A DNA stretch of 64,000 nucleotides. Source: Desulforapulum autotrophicum HRM2. GTDB taxonomy: Bacteria; Desulfobacterota; Desulfobacteria; Desulfobacterales; Desulfobacteraceae. This document shows positions 34,148-43,866 of the stretch, piece by piece (the stretch's first letter is position 1; each line of letters begins with the position of its first letter). Location: positions 5,092,001-5,156,000 of the forward strand of contig NC_012108.1 of the NCBI RefSeq assembly GCF_000020365.1. Reading direction: 5' to 3'. The position numbers and the translations under genes were made by a program. The notes below the pieces were generated by a model that ran no database searches, was not told where the DNA came from, and saw only the letters and a list, made by a program, of their open reading frames with translations.

Positions 34148-35440
34148 TTATTGGGGAGTATATAACCCGGCTTTCACGGGAAGGTAAAGGGAAAGCTCTG
34201 GAAACAATGAAAGGAGGATCAAAACGATCACATCCATGACGATGAACGGAATGGCCTGACGTGCAATGGAATCAACCGACTCGCCGGTAAGGTTGGCTGC
34301 AGTGAAAAGGTTTACGCCCACCGGGGGGGTTGCCTGGCCAATGGCCAGTGCCGAAATAAAGATTACCCCATACCAGAGGGGATCGATCTTAAAGGCAACA
34401 AGCACGGGCATGAGAATCGGCATGATCAGATAGGAAATGGAGATGGCATCAAGGACCATGCCAAGGCCAAGGAGCAGAAAGTTGATGAGAACGATCATCA
34501 CCAGGGCGTTGGGGGAAAGGTGCAGGATCAACGCGGCGGCCCGATCCACAATGCCGATCACCGATGCGGCCCAGGTAAAAATCCCGGCAAACACAACCAG
34601 AAACATGATGACGCTGCTGGTGACCGATGCATCCACCAGGAGGTGGAGAAAATCATTCCAGGAAATGGATCGGTAGACGAATACTGCCACGAACAGGCTG
34701 TAGAAGACCGCCACCACGGCCGCTTCCGTGGGGGTGAAGATTCCAGAATAGATGCCGCCAAGAACGATGACAGGGGCAAGAAGGGCCCAGATCGACCGGC
34801 GAAGGGCTGCAAAAATTTCACCCACGGGCGCCCGCCGGGTATTGCCCCGGTATCCCCGTTTTTTTGAGACCCAAAAGGCAACGATAATGGTTCCGAGACC
34901 CGTGAGAATTCCCGGTACGATACCCGCAACAAAGAGCGCGCTCACCGAGACATTTGTGATGTTTCCATAGATGATAAAGGCAATGCTCGGGGGAATAATG
35001 ATGGAAAGATCGGCTGCATTGGCAATCAGGGCACCGGCAAAGCTTTTATCGTACCCATGGCGAACCATGGGGACAAAAAGAATCAGACCCACTGCAGCCG
35101 TGGTGGCAGGGCCGGACCCTGAAAGGGCACCCCAGAACATGCAGGTACACACGGCAACAATGGCAAGGCCACCAGTGGCTTTACCCACCAGCAGTTCAAA
35201 GAATTCGGCAATGGTTTTGGCAAGCCCGGCCTTGTCAAGTATGACACCGGCCAGTACAAAAAAAGGAATAGCCAGCAGGGGAAAAGAGGCTATTCCCGAT
35301 GAAAAGTTCACCCCGAGCATCTCAATGCCAAGATCAAAGGTGTAGATGGTGGCCACGGCCGAGATGCCAAGGGCTGTACCAATGGGAACCCCAAAGAACA
35401 TGAGGACAAAAAAACTTGCAGCAATGACAAAAATGTCCAT
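34148..35440 (-). CDS. dctM: TRAP transporter large permease, DctM-like
   Basis: A 430-residue inner-membrane protein with about twelve membrane segments. FFGVPIGTALGISAV, FFVLAGVILDKAGLA, GALSGSGPATTAAVG, IIPPSIAFIIYGN and QATPPVGVNLFTAANLTG are typical of DctM. It carries out sodium-coupled uptake of organic acids with DctP and DctQ. Its ATG overlaps the dctQ stop by one base (TGATG), so the genes are coupled. Confidence 0.94.
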   Translation of the reverse strand: MDIFVIAASFFVLMFFGVPIGTALGISAVATIYTFDLGIEMLGVNFSSGIASFPLLAIPFFVLAGVILDKAGLAKTIAEFFELLVGKATGGLAIVAVCTCMFWGALSGSGPATTAAVGLILFVPMVRHGYDKSFAGALIANAADLSIIIPPSIAFIIYGNITNVSVSALFVAGIVPGILTGLGTIIVAFWVSKKRGYRGNTRRAPVGEIFAALRRSIWALLAPVIVLGGIYSGIFTPTEAAVVAVFYSLFVAVFVYRSISWNDFLHLLVDASVTSSVIMFLVVFAGIFTWAASVIGIVDRAAALILHLSPNALVMIVLINFLLLGLGMVLDAISISYLIMPILMPVLVAFKIDPLWYGVIFISALAIGQATPPVGVNLFTAANLTGESVDSIARQAIPFIVMDVIVLILLSLFPELSLYLPVKAGLYTPQ

Positions 35441-35913
35441 CAGAGGCTCTTCTCCACCGGGTTCAGTCGTTTAATGGCATCCCGGTAAATTCCCCGGAAC
35501 ACAAACACCGACAAAAAGGGAACACCGGCATAATAGATCCATACGGGAATGCTCAACGAGGCCGAGGTGGCATGGAAGATGGTCAGTTCATCATGGATGG
35601 CCTGGAGCATGAAGAAATCCACCAGAACGAACAGCAGGGCGCTCAGAAAAGCACTTGTCAGAATCACGCACTTCTGCATTCGTTCAGGAAAAAGGTCAAA
35701 AAAGGTCACCACCCCCAGCTGCCCCCCCCGCTCAAAGGCGATTCCACAACCCACCACCGTCATCCACACAAACATGTTGATGGTGATCTCCTCGGTGGAT
35801 GCAATGGAAAAATGGAAAAAATAACGGCTCACCACATTTGCAAAGGCAATGGCTGCCATGGCAAACAAAAGCAGGGCAGCCACCAGATAGTCGATTCTCA
35901 ACTCTTTTTTCAT
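35440..35913 (-). CDS. dctQ: TRAP transporter small permease, DctQ-like
   Basis: A 157-residue membrane protein with four predicted membrane segments; ANVVSRYFFHFSIASTEEI and FVWMTVVGCGIAFERGGQLGV are DctQ marks. It sits between dctP (gap 32 bases) and dctM. Confidence 0.92.
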   Translation of the reverse strand: MKKELRIDYLVAALLLFAMAAIAFANVVSRYFFHFSIASTEEITINMFVWMTVVGCGIAFERGGQLGVVTFFDLFPERMQKCVILTSAFLSALLFVLVDFFMLQAIHDELTIFHATSASLSIPVWIYYAGVPFLSVFVFRGIYRDAIKRLNPVEKSL

Positions 35914-35945
35914 GTCGTTTCCCTGGCCATCTGAATTAACAGGGG

Positions 35946-37016
35946 CTACTCACCCATGTCTTTTTTTGCCGTTTCATAAAGGGTTTGACCGATCTTTGGT
36001 ACCCAGGTTTTATAAACGGATTCAGTTGCCGTCCTGAAAGCCTTTTCAGCTTCAGGGGTAAGGAAATTCACCTCCATGCCCTTGGACTGAAGAAAGCGAA
36101 TCGGATCCGGAACCTCCATGGTGTAGTTAAACTCATTTTTCAAGATATTGATCGAAATATCGCCGTCAAGCCCAGCCCGGCACAGGGCCTTTTCAAACCG
36201 AGCCGCCTGGGTTGCAGCCTCACCAATGGCCTGCTTTATATCCGCGGGAAATTTATTCCACTCCCGGGTACCCCAGTAGACGATCACAGGATCCACCAGA
36301 TAATTCCAGAACGACACATGGTTGTGGTACTGCCATATCTGCACGGGAATCAACACCCCCACAGGGTTTTCCTGGCCGTCAACCACACCCTGCTGAAAGG
36401 CAGTCTGGGCATCACCCCAGTTCATGTTCACAGGATCTGCCCCAAGGGCCCTGAAGGTGTCAATAAAAATGGGACTTCCCACCACCCGGAGTCTCAACCC
36501 CTTCATGTCGTCGGGTGTGGTGATGGCCCGTTTGCCGTTGGTCACCTGTCTGAACCCGTTTTCCGCCCAGGCAAGGGGGGTGAGGCCAATCTTATTCATT
36601 TTGCCGAACAGCACCTTGCCCGTCTCTCCATACTCAATCTGGTCGAGGCGTTCAAAGTTGTTGATAAAAAAGGGAAGGGAAAAGATGTTCATTTCCGGAA
36701 TCACCGGGGAAGAGTTGATGGTGGACTCAAAGGCGCAGTCAATGACCCCTTTGGCAACCATCTGGGGGGATTTGAGCTGGGCACCCTTTAACAGAGAACT
36801 GCCAAAGTAGGGTTTGATGTTGATTCGGCCCTGGGTTTTTTCCTTGACCAGCTCACTGAATTTTGTGGCACCCATGCCCCAGTAGAAGCTTGGCCCCACG
36901 TTGACGGTCATCTTATACTCTCGCTTAAACGTTCCGGCACTTGCCGGAAAGGCAACCATTATTGCAAGCCATGTTGACACAACGGCAATGGTGCCTTTTT
37001 TCAGCCACATGTTCAT
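35946..37016 (-). CDS. dctP: TRAP transporter substrate-binding protein, DctP-like
   Basis: A 356-residue periplasmic protein with a signal peptide cut after ASA. LGVSPSF-like opening (MTVNVGPSFYWGMGATKF), the conserved substrate Arg region LRLRVVGSPIFIDTFRALGADPV, MNWGDAQTAFQQGVVDGQENP and NHVSFWNYLVDPVIVYWG identify DctP/DctP-like binding proteins; the ligand is probably a carboxylate or an amino/keto acid but cannot be named. AAGGGGGG before ATG 37016 and an upstream promoter at 37085-37113 make it the first gene of dctPQM. Confidence 0.92.
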   Translation of the reverse strand: MNMWLKKGTIAVVSTWLAIMVAFPASAGTFKREYKMTVNVGPSFYWGMGATKFSELVKEKTQGRINIKPYFGSSLLKGAQLKSPQMVAKGVIDCAFESTINSSPVIPEMNIFSLPFFINNFERLDQIEYGETGKVLFGKMNKIGLTPLAWAENGFRQVTNGKRAITTPDDMKGLRLRVVGSPIFIDTFRALGADPVNMNWGDAQTAFQQGVVDGQENPVGVLIPVQIWQYHNHVSFWNYLVDPVIVYWGTREWNKFPADIKQAIGEAATQAARFEKALCRAGLDGDISINILKNEFNYTMEVPDPIRFLQSKGMEVNFLTPEAEKAFRTATESVYKTWVPKIGQTLYETAKKDMGE

Positions 37017-37084
37017 CTATACCCCCCCTTTTTATTAAAATCGTTTTACCTTGTACCCAAGAAATGACAGGCAGACAATCTTAA

Positions 37085-37113
37085 TAAATAGATAAGGCCA
37101 GGGATGATGTCAA
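37085..37113 (-). promoter_or_regulatory. Likely sigma-70 promoter of the TRAP operon
   Basis: Minus strand TTGACA (37108-37113), 17-base spacer, TATTTA (37085-37090), giving a leader of about 60 bases before dctP. The -35 is perfect, the -10 is partial. The rest of 37017-37339 holds only the amt terminator. Confidence 0.5.
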
Positions 37114-37292
37114 TGGTTTTTTCAGCAATTCTAATCGTGGAAATCAACAGAGGGAGGGCTGTCTGTATTTGCTTGCTGAACATTGAGAAACAAAAATTCC
37201 CCGACGTTCCAGGTTCAGCAGGCAGACATCGGCGGCCAATTACAGATACAGCATAATTAGAAATACTGTGGTTTTTTAGACACAGAAAATCA

Positions 37293-37315
37293 GCAGGGGG
37301 CAAAAAGCCCCCTGC
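37293..37315 (-). terminator. Terminator of glnK-amt
   Basis: GCAGGGGGC and GCCCCCTGC form a perfect nine-base stem with an A5/T5 loop, 25 bases after the amt stop, followed on the minus strand by TGATTTTCTG. Confidence 0.8.
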
Positions 37316-37339
37316 CGAATCTATTTAATGATGCCTGGA

Positions 37340-38653
37340 TCAGGCAGTAAAATCAGGGTAGGCGTGTCCACCGTGCTCGGTGAAATCAAGTCCTTCAAGT
37401 TCTTCTTCAGGTGTAACTCTCAGACCTATAGTCTTTGAAATCATCTTGAACATGAGAAATGCCAGGGTAAATGTCCAGGCAAAACAGGCCACAATGCCCA
37501 CCAGCTGAACCATGACGATGGAAAGGGTCACGCCGCCCATGTTAAAGAGACCCGCAGCCAGGGTTCCCCAGGCACCGCATACCCCGTGGACAGACACGGC
37601 ACCCACCGGATCATCGATCCGAATCTTGTCAAAAAACAGAACCGAGAAAACAACCAGGGCACCAGATATGGCACCGATAATGATGGAACTTGTGGGGGTA
37701 ACATTGGCGCAGCCGGCCGTGATTCCCACAAGTCCTGCCAGGGCGCCGTTGAGACTCATACCGACATCTGGCTTTCCCATCTTCAACCAGGCGACAATCA
37801 TGGCAACCACGCAGCCAGTGGCAGCAGAGAGGTTGGTGTTGACAAAGATCATGGCGATGCTCTTATCAGCCGTGGTTGTTGAACCGGGGTTGAATCCAAA
37901 CCAGCCCAGCCACAGGATGAACACACCCAGGGCCGCAAGGGGGATATTGTGGCCGAGGATCGGCTTGATGCCACCATCTTTGGTGTATTTTCCCATGCGG
38001 GGGCCGAGGACAATGGCTCCGGCCAGGGCAGCCCATCCACCCACACTGTGAACCACAGTGGAGCCTGCAAAATCGATGAATCCAAGCCCTTCAAGCCAGC
38101 CGGAACCGTTAAAGAGGCTTCCCCAGGCCCAGCTGCCGAAAATGGGGTAAATCACGGCTGAAACAATTAAACTGTAGGCAAGATAACCGGTAAATTTGGT
38201 TCGTTCGGCCATGGCACCGGAAACAATGGTGGCAGCTGTTGCGGCAAACACCACCTGGAACATCCAGAAGGCAAGGACCCAGGGATCGCCGTCCGGGGTG
38301 AAATCGCTTAAAAAGAAACCCGAGGTGCCAAAGAATCCCGTGGCACTCTTGCCGAACATCAGACCAAACCCAATGGCCCAGAAGGCAAGGCTGCCCACGG
38401 AGAAATCCATGAGGTTCTTCATCATAATGTTGATGCTGTTTTTGGCCCTTGTAAATCCGGCCTCGACCATGGCAAAACCTGCCTGCATAAAAAACACAAG
38501 GGCTGCGGCCACCATGGTCCACATATAGTTTGCATGGGTCTGGACCAGTTCGATGGCAGCCTTGTTACTTAAGGGTGTCGGCGGTGTATCTTCGGCAAAG
38601 GCCGGGGTTAGGTAAAGAATAAAAAGGACTGTGATCATAATTATTTTTTTCAT
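37340..38653 (-). CDS. amt: Ammonium transporter Amt
   Basis: A 437-residue ammonium channel/transporter. After a cleaved leader (LFILYLTPAFA) come eleven membrane segments with FMQAGFAMVEAGFTRAKN, the twin-His pore histidine STVVHSVGGWAAL, WLGWFGFNPGST and the second pore His in VSVHGVCGAWGTLA. It imports ammonium and is gated by the P-II protein encoded directly upstream. The open frame continues 88 codons upstream but that part overlaps glnK in another frame; GGAGAG before ATG 38653 fixes the start. Gap to glnK 67 bases. Confidence 0.95.
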   Translation of the reverse strand: MKKIIMITVLFILYLTPAFAEDTPPTPLSNKAAIELVQTHANYMWTMVAAALVFFMQAGFAMVEAGFTRAKNSINIMMKNLMDFSVGSLAFWAIGFGLMFGKSATGFFGTSGFFLSDFTPDGDPWVLAFWMFQVVFAATAATIVSGAMAERTKFTGYLAYSLIVSAVIYPIFGSWAWGSLFNGSGWLEGLGFIDFAGSTVVHSVGGWAALAGAIVLGPRMGKYTKDGGIKPILGHNIPLAALGVFILWLGWFGFNPGSTTTADKSIAMIFVNTNLSAATGCVVAMIVAWLKMGKPDVGMSLNGALAGLVGITAGCANVTPTSSIIIGAISGALVVFSVLFFDKIRIDDPVGAVSVHGVCGAWGTLAAGLFNMGGVTLSIVMVQLVGIVACFAWTFTLAFLMFKMISKTIGLRVTPEEELEGLDFTEHGGHAYPDFTA

Positions 38654-38720
38654 TATTAACTCTCCATGGTGTGATAAATTTACACAAAAAGACATATGCG
38701 GATATAAGATGGAATAACCG

Positions 38721-39089
<369 letters not shown>

Positions 39090-39112
39090 TTATTGTAACA
39101 AGAACCCTATAT

Positions 39113-39129
39113 TGCACACATGGTGCCAG
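39113..39129 (-). promoter_or_regulatory. Sigma-54 promoter of glnK-amt
   Basis: Minus strand CTGGCACCATGTGTGC: -24 TGGCAC and -12 TGC with exact spacing to the YTGGCACG-N4-TTGCW consensus; one base differs in the -12 box (G for T). The start would be near 39101, about 42 bases before glnK. A matching site precedes glnA. Confidence 0.75.
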
Positions 39130-39312
39130 GCCCTCATACGAAACCCAAAAAAACGATAACAGGCTGAAATTTAAATTGTTTATATGCTTTTTGATTGAAC
39201 CAGAAAAAATCTAAACAACAGGAATATTACATTTTTGAAATTAAAAATTACAAAAACTACGTTTTTGCAAACAGAGTCAAGACAAGAAAACCAGAACTTG
39301 CGTCCACACAGA

Positions 39313-40947
39313 CTAAACCAAATTGTGAATGCCTGCTGCTTTTGAAAGATAGTAGTCGTAACCGCCGCTATAGGCGGTCATTTTCCCTTGGTCGATCTCA
39401 AAGACCCGGTCCACAAGACAACGCAGAAAATACCGGTCATGACTGACCAGAATGAGGGTCCCGGTAAACGACTTCAGAGCCTGGAGCAGAAATTGTCTGG
39501 ATTGAATATCCAGGTGGTTGGTGGGTTCGTCAAGGATCAGAAAATTGAGTGGCCGACCAAGAAGAGTTGCCAGGACCACCCGACTTTTTTCTCCACCTGA
39601 GAGGTGCTGTATCCGCTTTTCCACATCGTCGCCAGAAAAGAGGAAGGCACCGCAAAGATTGCGGATCACCCCGAGTCCGGCCTGGGGCAGGGCTGCTTGA
39701 ACGGTTTCCAAAACGGTTTTCCCAGATTCAAGGATGTCCATGGCATGCTGACTGAAATAGCCAATGTTGACATTGGCTCCAACTCTTGCGCTGCCGCAGG
39801 TGGCAGGGGTCCTGCCTGCAAGGACCTTTAAAAAGGTGGATTTTCCAGCACCGTTGACCCCAACCACGGCTATTTTATCCTGGCGGTTGATCAGCCCTGA
39901 AATGTTACTGAATACAGTCTGAGGCTCAGTATCCTGGCCGTTCCAGGTTTTTTCCAGGGACTCCATGACCACAACATCATCCCCCGAACGGGGCGGCTCT
40001 GAAAATTCAAAATTGATGGTTCGCTGCTGTTCCGGCAGTTCAATGCGCTCAATTTTTTCAAGCTTTTTAATCCGGGACTGGACCTGGGCCGCATGGGATA
40101 CCCTGGCCTTGAAACGGGCAATAAAATTCTCCTCCTTGGCAAGCATCTCCTGCTGGCGACGGTGGGTGGCCAGTAGCTGGGCCATCCGGATTTCCCGTTC
40201 TCTGACATAGAAATCGTAATTGCCGCCATAGGTGGTGATGGTGGTGTTGGCCACCTCAATGGTACGGTCCACCACCCGGTTCATGAAATCATGGTCATGG
40301 CAGGTCATCAAAAGTGCCCCCGTAAAATCACTGACCAGCCAGTTTTCAAGCCAGACAATGGATTCCACGTCCAGGTGGTTGGTGGGCTCATCCAGAAGCA
40401 GAAGATTCGGCTGAATGGCAAGGATTTTCGCCAGGGCAATTCGCATTTTCCAACCACCGCTGAAGGTCTCCACGGGTCGGTTGTAGTCACCGGGACCAAT
40501 GCCCAGGCCTGTGAGGATGGTCTGTGCCCGGGGTTCAAGGTCATAACCACCCCGGTTTTCAAACACCTCAACAGCCTCCCCATATTTTTCCAGCAACGCG
40601 TCCATGGCAGTGCCGTCCATGGGCTCTGCCATCAGGATCTCCATTTCTTTCATCTCGTCACCCAGGGCCATCACATCGGCTGCCCCGGACATTACTTCGG
40701 CAAGGGCCGAGCAACCGGCCATCTCCCCCACATCCTGGGAAAAATAACCAATCTTTATTTTTTTGGACGAGGCGATCTCCCCGGAATCCACCACCTCTTT
40801 GCCCGTAATCAGATTAAAAAGGGTGGTTTTGCCTGAACCATTGGCCCCCACAAGCCCGGTCTTTGTACCGGCCGGAACCTGGAAGCTTGCATCCTTAAAT
40901 AAAATCCTGGCCCCATGCTGCTTTGATATTTTTGTCAGGTGAATCAT
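39313..40947 (-). CDS. ABC-F family ATPase
   Basis: A 544-residue soluble protein with two ABC domains and no membrane segments: Walker A GANGSGKTT and GVNGAGKST, signatures FSGGWKMRIALAK and LSGGEKSRVVLA, Walker B LLLLDEPTNHLD and FLILDEPTNHLD, with the charged linker between (about residues 240-320). ABC-F proteins bind the ribosome exit site and act in translation control or antibiotic resistance; this one lacks enough marks to say which (YbiT/Uup-like). It is the last gene of the cobamide-linked minus-strand run, 8 bases after cbiR. Confidence 0.9.
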   Translation of the reverse strand: MIHLTKISKQHGARILFKDASFQVPAGTKTGLVGANGSGKTTLFNLITGKEVVDSGEIASSKKIKIGYFSQDVGEMAGCSALAEVMSGAADVMALGDEMKEMEILMAEPMDGTAMDALLEKYGEAVEVFENRGGYDLEPRAQTILTGLGIGPGDYNRPVETFSGGWKMRIALAKILAIQPNLLLLDEPTNHLDVESIVWLENWLVSDFTGALLMTCHDHDFMNRVVDRTIEVANTTITTYGGNYDFYVREREIRMAQLLATHRRQQEMLAKEENFIARFKARVSHAAQVQSRIKKLEKIERIELPEQQRTINFEFSEPPRSGDDVVVMESLEKTWNGQDTEPQTVFSNISGLINRQDKIAVVGVNGAGKSTFLKVLAGRTPATCGSARVGANVNIGYFSQHAMDILESGKTVLETVQAALPQAGLGVIRNLCGAFLFSGDDVEKRIQHLSGGEKSRVVLATLLGRPLNFLILDEPTNHLDIQSRQFLLQALKSFTGTLILVSHDRYFLRCLVDRVFEIDQGKMTAYSGGYDYYLSKAAGIHNLV

Positions 40948-40955
40948 CAGATCAG

Positions 40956-41768
40956 TTAAACCTTTGATTCAGCATAGAAATAACGTTCCATCCACGCAAG
41001 GGAATCCTTGAGGTGATCCAGATTAAACACCTCAAGGCTCACCACGCCTGTAAATTTTTTCAACACCTCAAGGGTGGGTTCCACCCGGTCCATGGGTGTT
41101 CGGCCAAGGCCCTGGTGATCCTTTGGTTCAACATGGGAAAAGTCAACCCCATGGAAGTGCATCAGTGGAACCCTCTGGCCGTAGCGATCAAACAGCCCTG
41201 AGATATCATAGTCGTACCGGATCAGATGGCCGGCATCAATGCACAGGGCCATGGGGGTAGCGTCAAGCACCGGAAACAAAACTTCAGGCGGGAAATCAAG
41301 GGTTTCAAGGGAGATCTGGGAGGAATCCGGGATCCTCCGGCCGAGCCGGTCAAGCATCATGATCGCCCGCTCCTGCCAGCGGCGGATGCCATCAACGCCT
41401 GCATCCCTGTCTTCAGCTGTAAAATCAAGGTGAAGGGTATGGGTGGTGGGACAAAGTGGCGCAGCAAGGGTGATGACCTTTTCCAGGATATCCAGGGCCT
41501 CTTCCTGGTTGGCCTTTAACGGATCGCAAAGGGAAATATCCGTCGGCAGATGGACGTTGTAGGTCACTGAAAGTTCGGCTGAAAGCCTTGCAAGCTCATC
41601 TATTTCAGCAGAAGATGGCAGGTATGCCAGGGGTTTGCTCTCAAAGACCAAAAGTTCTATCTCGTCAAACCCCGGGCCCAGCTTTTTCACATTGGGAATG
41701 ATGTGGTCCGGATAGATAAATGAGGTGGTGCCCAGCCTGAACAACCGGGCTTTTTTTTCGATTGACAC
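40956..41768 (-). CDS. cbiR: Cobamide-remodelling phosphodiesterase CbiR-like (AP-endonuclease TIM barrel)
   Basis: A 270-residue TIM-barrel protein of the xylose-isomerase/AP-endonuclease-2 fold. Strand-end motifs include FDEIELLVFESKPLAYLPS, VTYNVHLPTDI, THTLHLDFTAED, ISLETLDFPPEVLFPVLD, ALCIDAGHLIRYDYD, LMHFHGVDFSH and VVSLEVFNL, carrying the His, Asp and Glu residues that bind metals in this fold. CbiR, described in Akkermansia, hydrolyses a cobamide at its nucleotide loop so that the lower ligand can be exchanged. Placement between cbiB and an ABC-F gene, with cobS and cobD upstream, supports this call. It begins with GTG at 41768 after GGAGA. Another role of the fold is possible. Confidence 0.75.
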   Translation of the reverse strand: MSIEKKARLFRLGTTSFIYPDHIIPNVKKLGPGFDEIELLVFESKPLAYLPSSAEIDELARLSAELSVTYNVHLPTDISLCDPLKANQEEALDILEKVITLAAPLCPTTHTLHLDFTAEDRDAGVDGIRRWQERAIMMLDRLGRRIPDSSQISLETLDFPPEVLFPVLDATPMALCIDAGHLIRYDYDISGLFDRYGQRVPLMHFHGVDFSHVEPKDHQGLGRTPMDRVEPTLEVLKKFTGVVSLEVFNLDHLKDSLAWMERYFYAESKV

Positions 41769-41782
41769 GATCTGTTTCTCCG

Positions 41783-42736
41783 TTAAATTAAAGCGGTTAC
41801 AAGGGTCGCAACAAGGGTGGAAACCAGGGCTGCCAGAACCATGAGTTCACAGGACCGGGCGATCATCGTTTCGTCGGGGTCCCTGAAATCATTGCCGATA
41901 AAGGGTTTTTCAACAAGGATGCCATGGTAAACGTTGGGGCCACCGAATTTTGCACCAAGGGCACCTGCAAAACACGCCTCAGGATAGCCGGCATTGGGAC
42001 TTTTGTGGCACTGCCCCTCGGCAAGGGCCGTTTTAAAAGCCCGCCGGCCCCTTGGACCTGACAGTATTGCCCCGGCAAGGGAAATCATGGCAATGCTGAG
42101 CCTTGCCGGAATATAATTTGCCACGTCATCGATGCGGGCCGCACCCCTTCCAAAAAAAAGATAACGTTCGTTTTTATAGCCGACCATGGAGTCCAGGGTG
42201 TTGACCATCTTGTAGGCAACGGCCAGGGGGACCCCACCAATAACGGCAAAAAAAAGCGGAGAAAGAAAACCGTCCACAAAATTTTCCGCCACGGTTTCAA
42301 TGCTTGCCCTGACCACCCCGGTGCGGTCAAGGGTCTCGGTCTGCCGGCCCACGATCATGGAAACGGCCTTCTGCCCTGCCTTAAGCCCCCGGGTTTCAAG
42401 GGCATCCTTCACCTCGGTTGCAGCCGCAACAAGACTTCGGGTGGAGAAACAGAAAAAAAGCAGTACCGTCTGCACCACATCTCCCAGAATCGGATTAAGG
42501 GTCATGGCAAGAGCCACCACCAAAAAGGCAGCAATCCAGGTGGAAATGATGAGAAATACGGCAAAGAGAATACCGCCGACAAACTCGTTTTCAATCTGCC
42601 TTCGGACAAAGGGCTCCAGTCGTTCAATGGCCCGCCCCATGAAGACTACGGGATGGGGAAGGCTCCTTGGATCACCGATCACAAGGTCCAGAACAAAGGC
42701 TGCCGGAATAATGTACCAGTTGATATCAGCAATCAT
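41783..42736 (-). CDS. cbiB: Adenosylcobinamide-phosphate synthase CbiB
   Basis: A 317-residue membrane enzyme that joins an aminopropanol phosphate arm to adenosylcobyric acid. Seen: DLVIGDPRSLPHPVVFMGRAI, KAGQKAVSMIVGRQTETLD, the SIETVAENFVDGFLSPLFF motif and MVNTLDSMVGYKNERYLFFG. Three or four membrane segments. GGAGGGGAAATG precedes its ATG. It starts one base after the cobD stop. Confidence 0.93.
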   Translation of the reverse strand: MIADINWYIIPAAFVLDLVIGDPRSLPHPVVFMGRAIERLEPFVRRQIENEFVGGILFAVFLIISTWIAAFLVVALAMTLNPILGDVVQTVLLFFCFSTRSLVAAATEVKDALETRGLKAGQKAVSMIVGRQTETLDRTGVVRASIETVAENFVDGFLSPLFFAVIGGVPLAVAYKMVNTLDSMVGYKNERYLFFGRGAARIDDVANYIPARLSIAMISLAGAILSGPRGRRAFKTALAEGQCHKSPNAGYPEACFAGALGAKFGGPNVYHGILVEKPFIGNDFRDPDETMIARSCELMVLAALVSTLVATLVTALI

Positions 42737-42737
42737 T

Positions 42738-43853
42738 TCATTTCCCCTCCGGGTTCAAACCGGTGCTGCCTGAAAAATGCTTATTCAGGGCATTGGCAAG
42801 GGCCATGTTCGTCTTTCTGCTTTTAAGGGAAAATCGCACGAACCGGTTTGAAAGGCCGTCAAAATTAGTGCAGTCCCGGATGAGAATGTGTTCATCGCCC
42901 ATGAGGCGGCAAAGGGTCGGAGCATCCATGGGCGGTTCAAGGGCTGCCAGCACAAAATAGGTTTGGGAGGGAAAAATACAGATCCCCGGACAATCGGCAA
43001 GACGTGACGCAAACAGCGCCTTTTCCTCGTGCACAAACTCCCGGGTCCTTGCCGTAAACGCCCCTGTTTCAGCACCCTGCCCCAGGAGATGGGTCACGGC
43101 AGTCTGGGCCAGGGCGTTCACCGACCATGGCTGGGAATAGTGCATGAAACCTTCGATCACCCGTGGATCAGCGCAGATAAAGCCGGTCCTCAACCCCGGG
43201 ATCCTGAATATCTTTGACATGGACGAGAGCACGATCAGGTTGGGAAATCGATCGTCCCCCACAAGGGTGATATTTTCCGCATCTTCAACAAAGGGCAGAT
43301 AGGATTCGTCAACCACAAACCGGATCTCGGGGTAAGCCTGTACAAGGTTAAGAATGGCCTGTTTTTCAACAAGCACCCCGGTGGGGTTGTTGGGGTTGCA
43401 GATGACTACCGTGTCAAATCCGCCGGTGGCAAGCATGTTTGACACTGCCTCAAAATCTGGAACAAACAGGTTGTCTACGGTTGCCATGGCATACCCATAG
43501 TCGATATTGTGCATGGCACACCCATCCCTGTAGTCAGAATAGGTGGGGCCGAAGATGAGCATCTTTTTCGTTGCCAGGGCCAGGGGAAGGGTATAGAGAA
43601 ACCAGGTGGTTCCGTTACCCGCCATAACCCGGTTGGCGTCCATGTTGTGACGGTGGGCAAAGGCTGATACCATCCCACCGGCATCGGCCTGGGGAAGGGA
43701 TCGAATCCTGGCCATGTTGGCGGCAAGGAACGCCTCAAGCCCGGGGGGAGGCCCCAGGGGATTTAAGTTGCTGCTCATGTCAATGATTTCATCAATGGTG
43801 CATCCGAGCCGCTGTGCCAGGGCGTTTACATTGCCCCCGTGACCTGTAATCAT
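42738..43853 (-). CDS. cobD: Threonine-phosphate decarboxylase CobD-like aminotransferase
   Basis: A 371-residue fold-type I PLP enzyme. SSNLNPLGPPPGLEAFL, the VICNPNNPTGVLV motif, DESYLPFVEDAENITL, and the PLP lysine in LSSMSKIFRIPGLRTGF match CobD, which makes (R)-1-amino-2-propanol phosphate for the lower arm. Some CobC/histidinol-phosphate aminotransferases share these motifs; the neighbourhood favours CobD. AGG-type site before ATG 43853. Gap to cobS 13 bases. Confidence 0.9.
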   Translation of the reverse strand: MITGHGGNVNALAQRLGCTIDEIIDMSSNLNPLGPPPGLEAFLAANMARIRSLPQADAGGMVSAFAHRHNMDANRVMAGNGTTWFLYTLPLALATKKMLIFGPTYSDYRDGCAMHNIDYGYAMATVDNLFVPDFEAVSNMLATGGFDTVVICNPNNPTGVLVEKQAILNLVQAYPEIRFVVDESYLPFVEDAENITLVGDDRFPNLIVLSSMSKIFRIPGLRTGFICADPRVIEGFMHYSQPWSVNALAQTAVTHLLGQGAETGAFTARTREFVHEEKALFASRLADCPGICIFPSQTYFVLAALEPPMDAPTLCRLMGDEHILIRDCTNFDGLSNRFVRFSLKSRKTNMALANALNKHFSGSTGLNPEGK

Positions 43854-43866
43854 AACCTATAATCCT

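Noticed and set aside
37046-37303. 85-codon minus-strand frame in the amt-dctP gap
   Set aside because: No ribosome site or protein-like pattern, and it runs through the amt terminator and the TRAP promoter.
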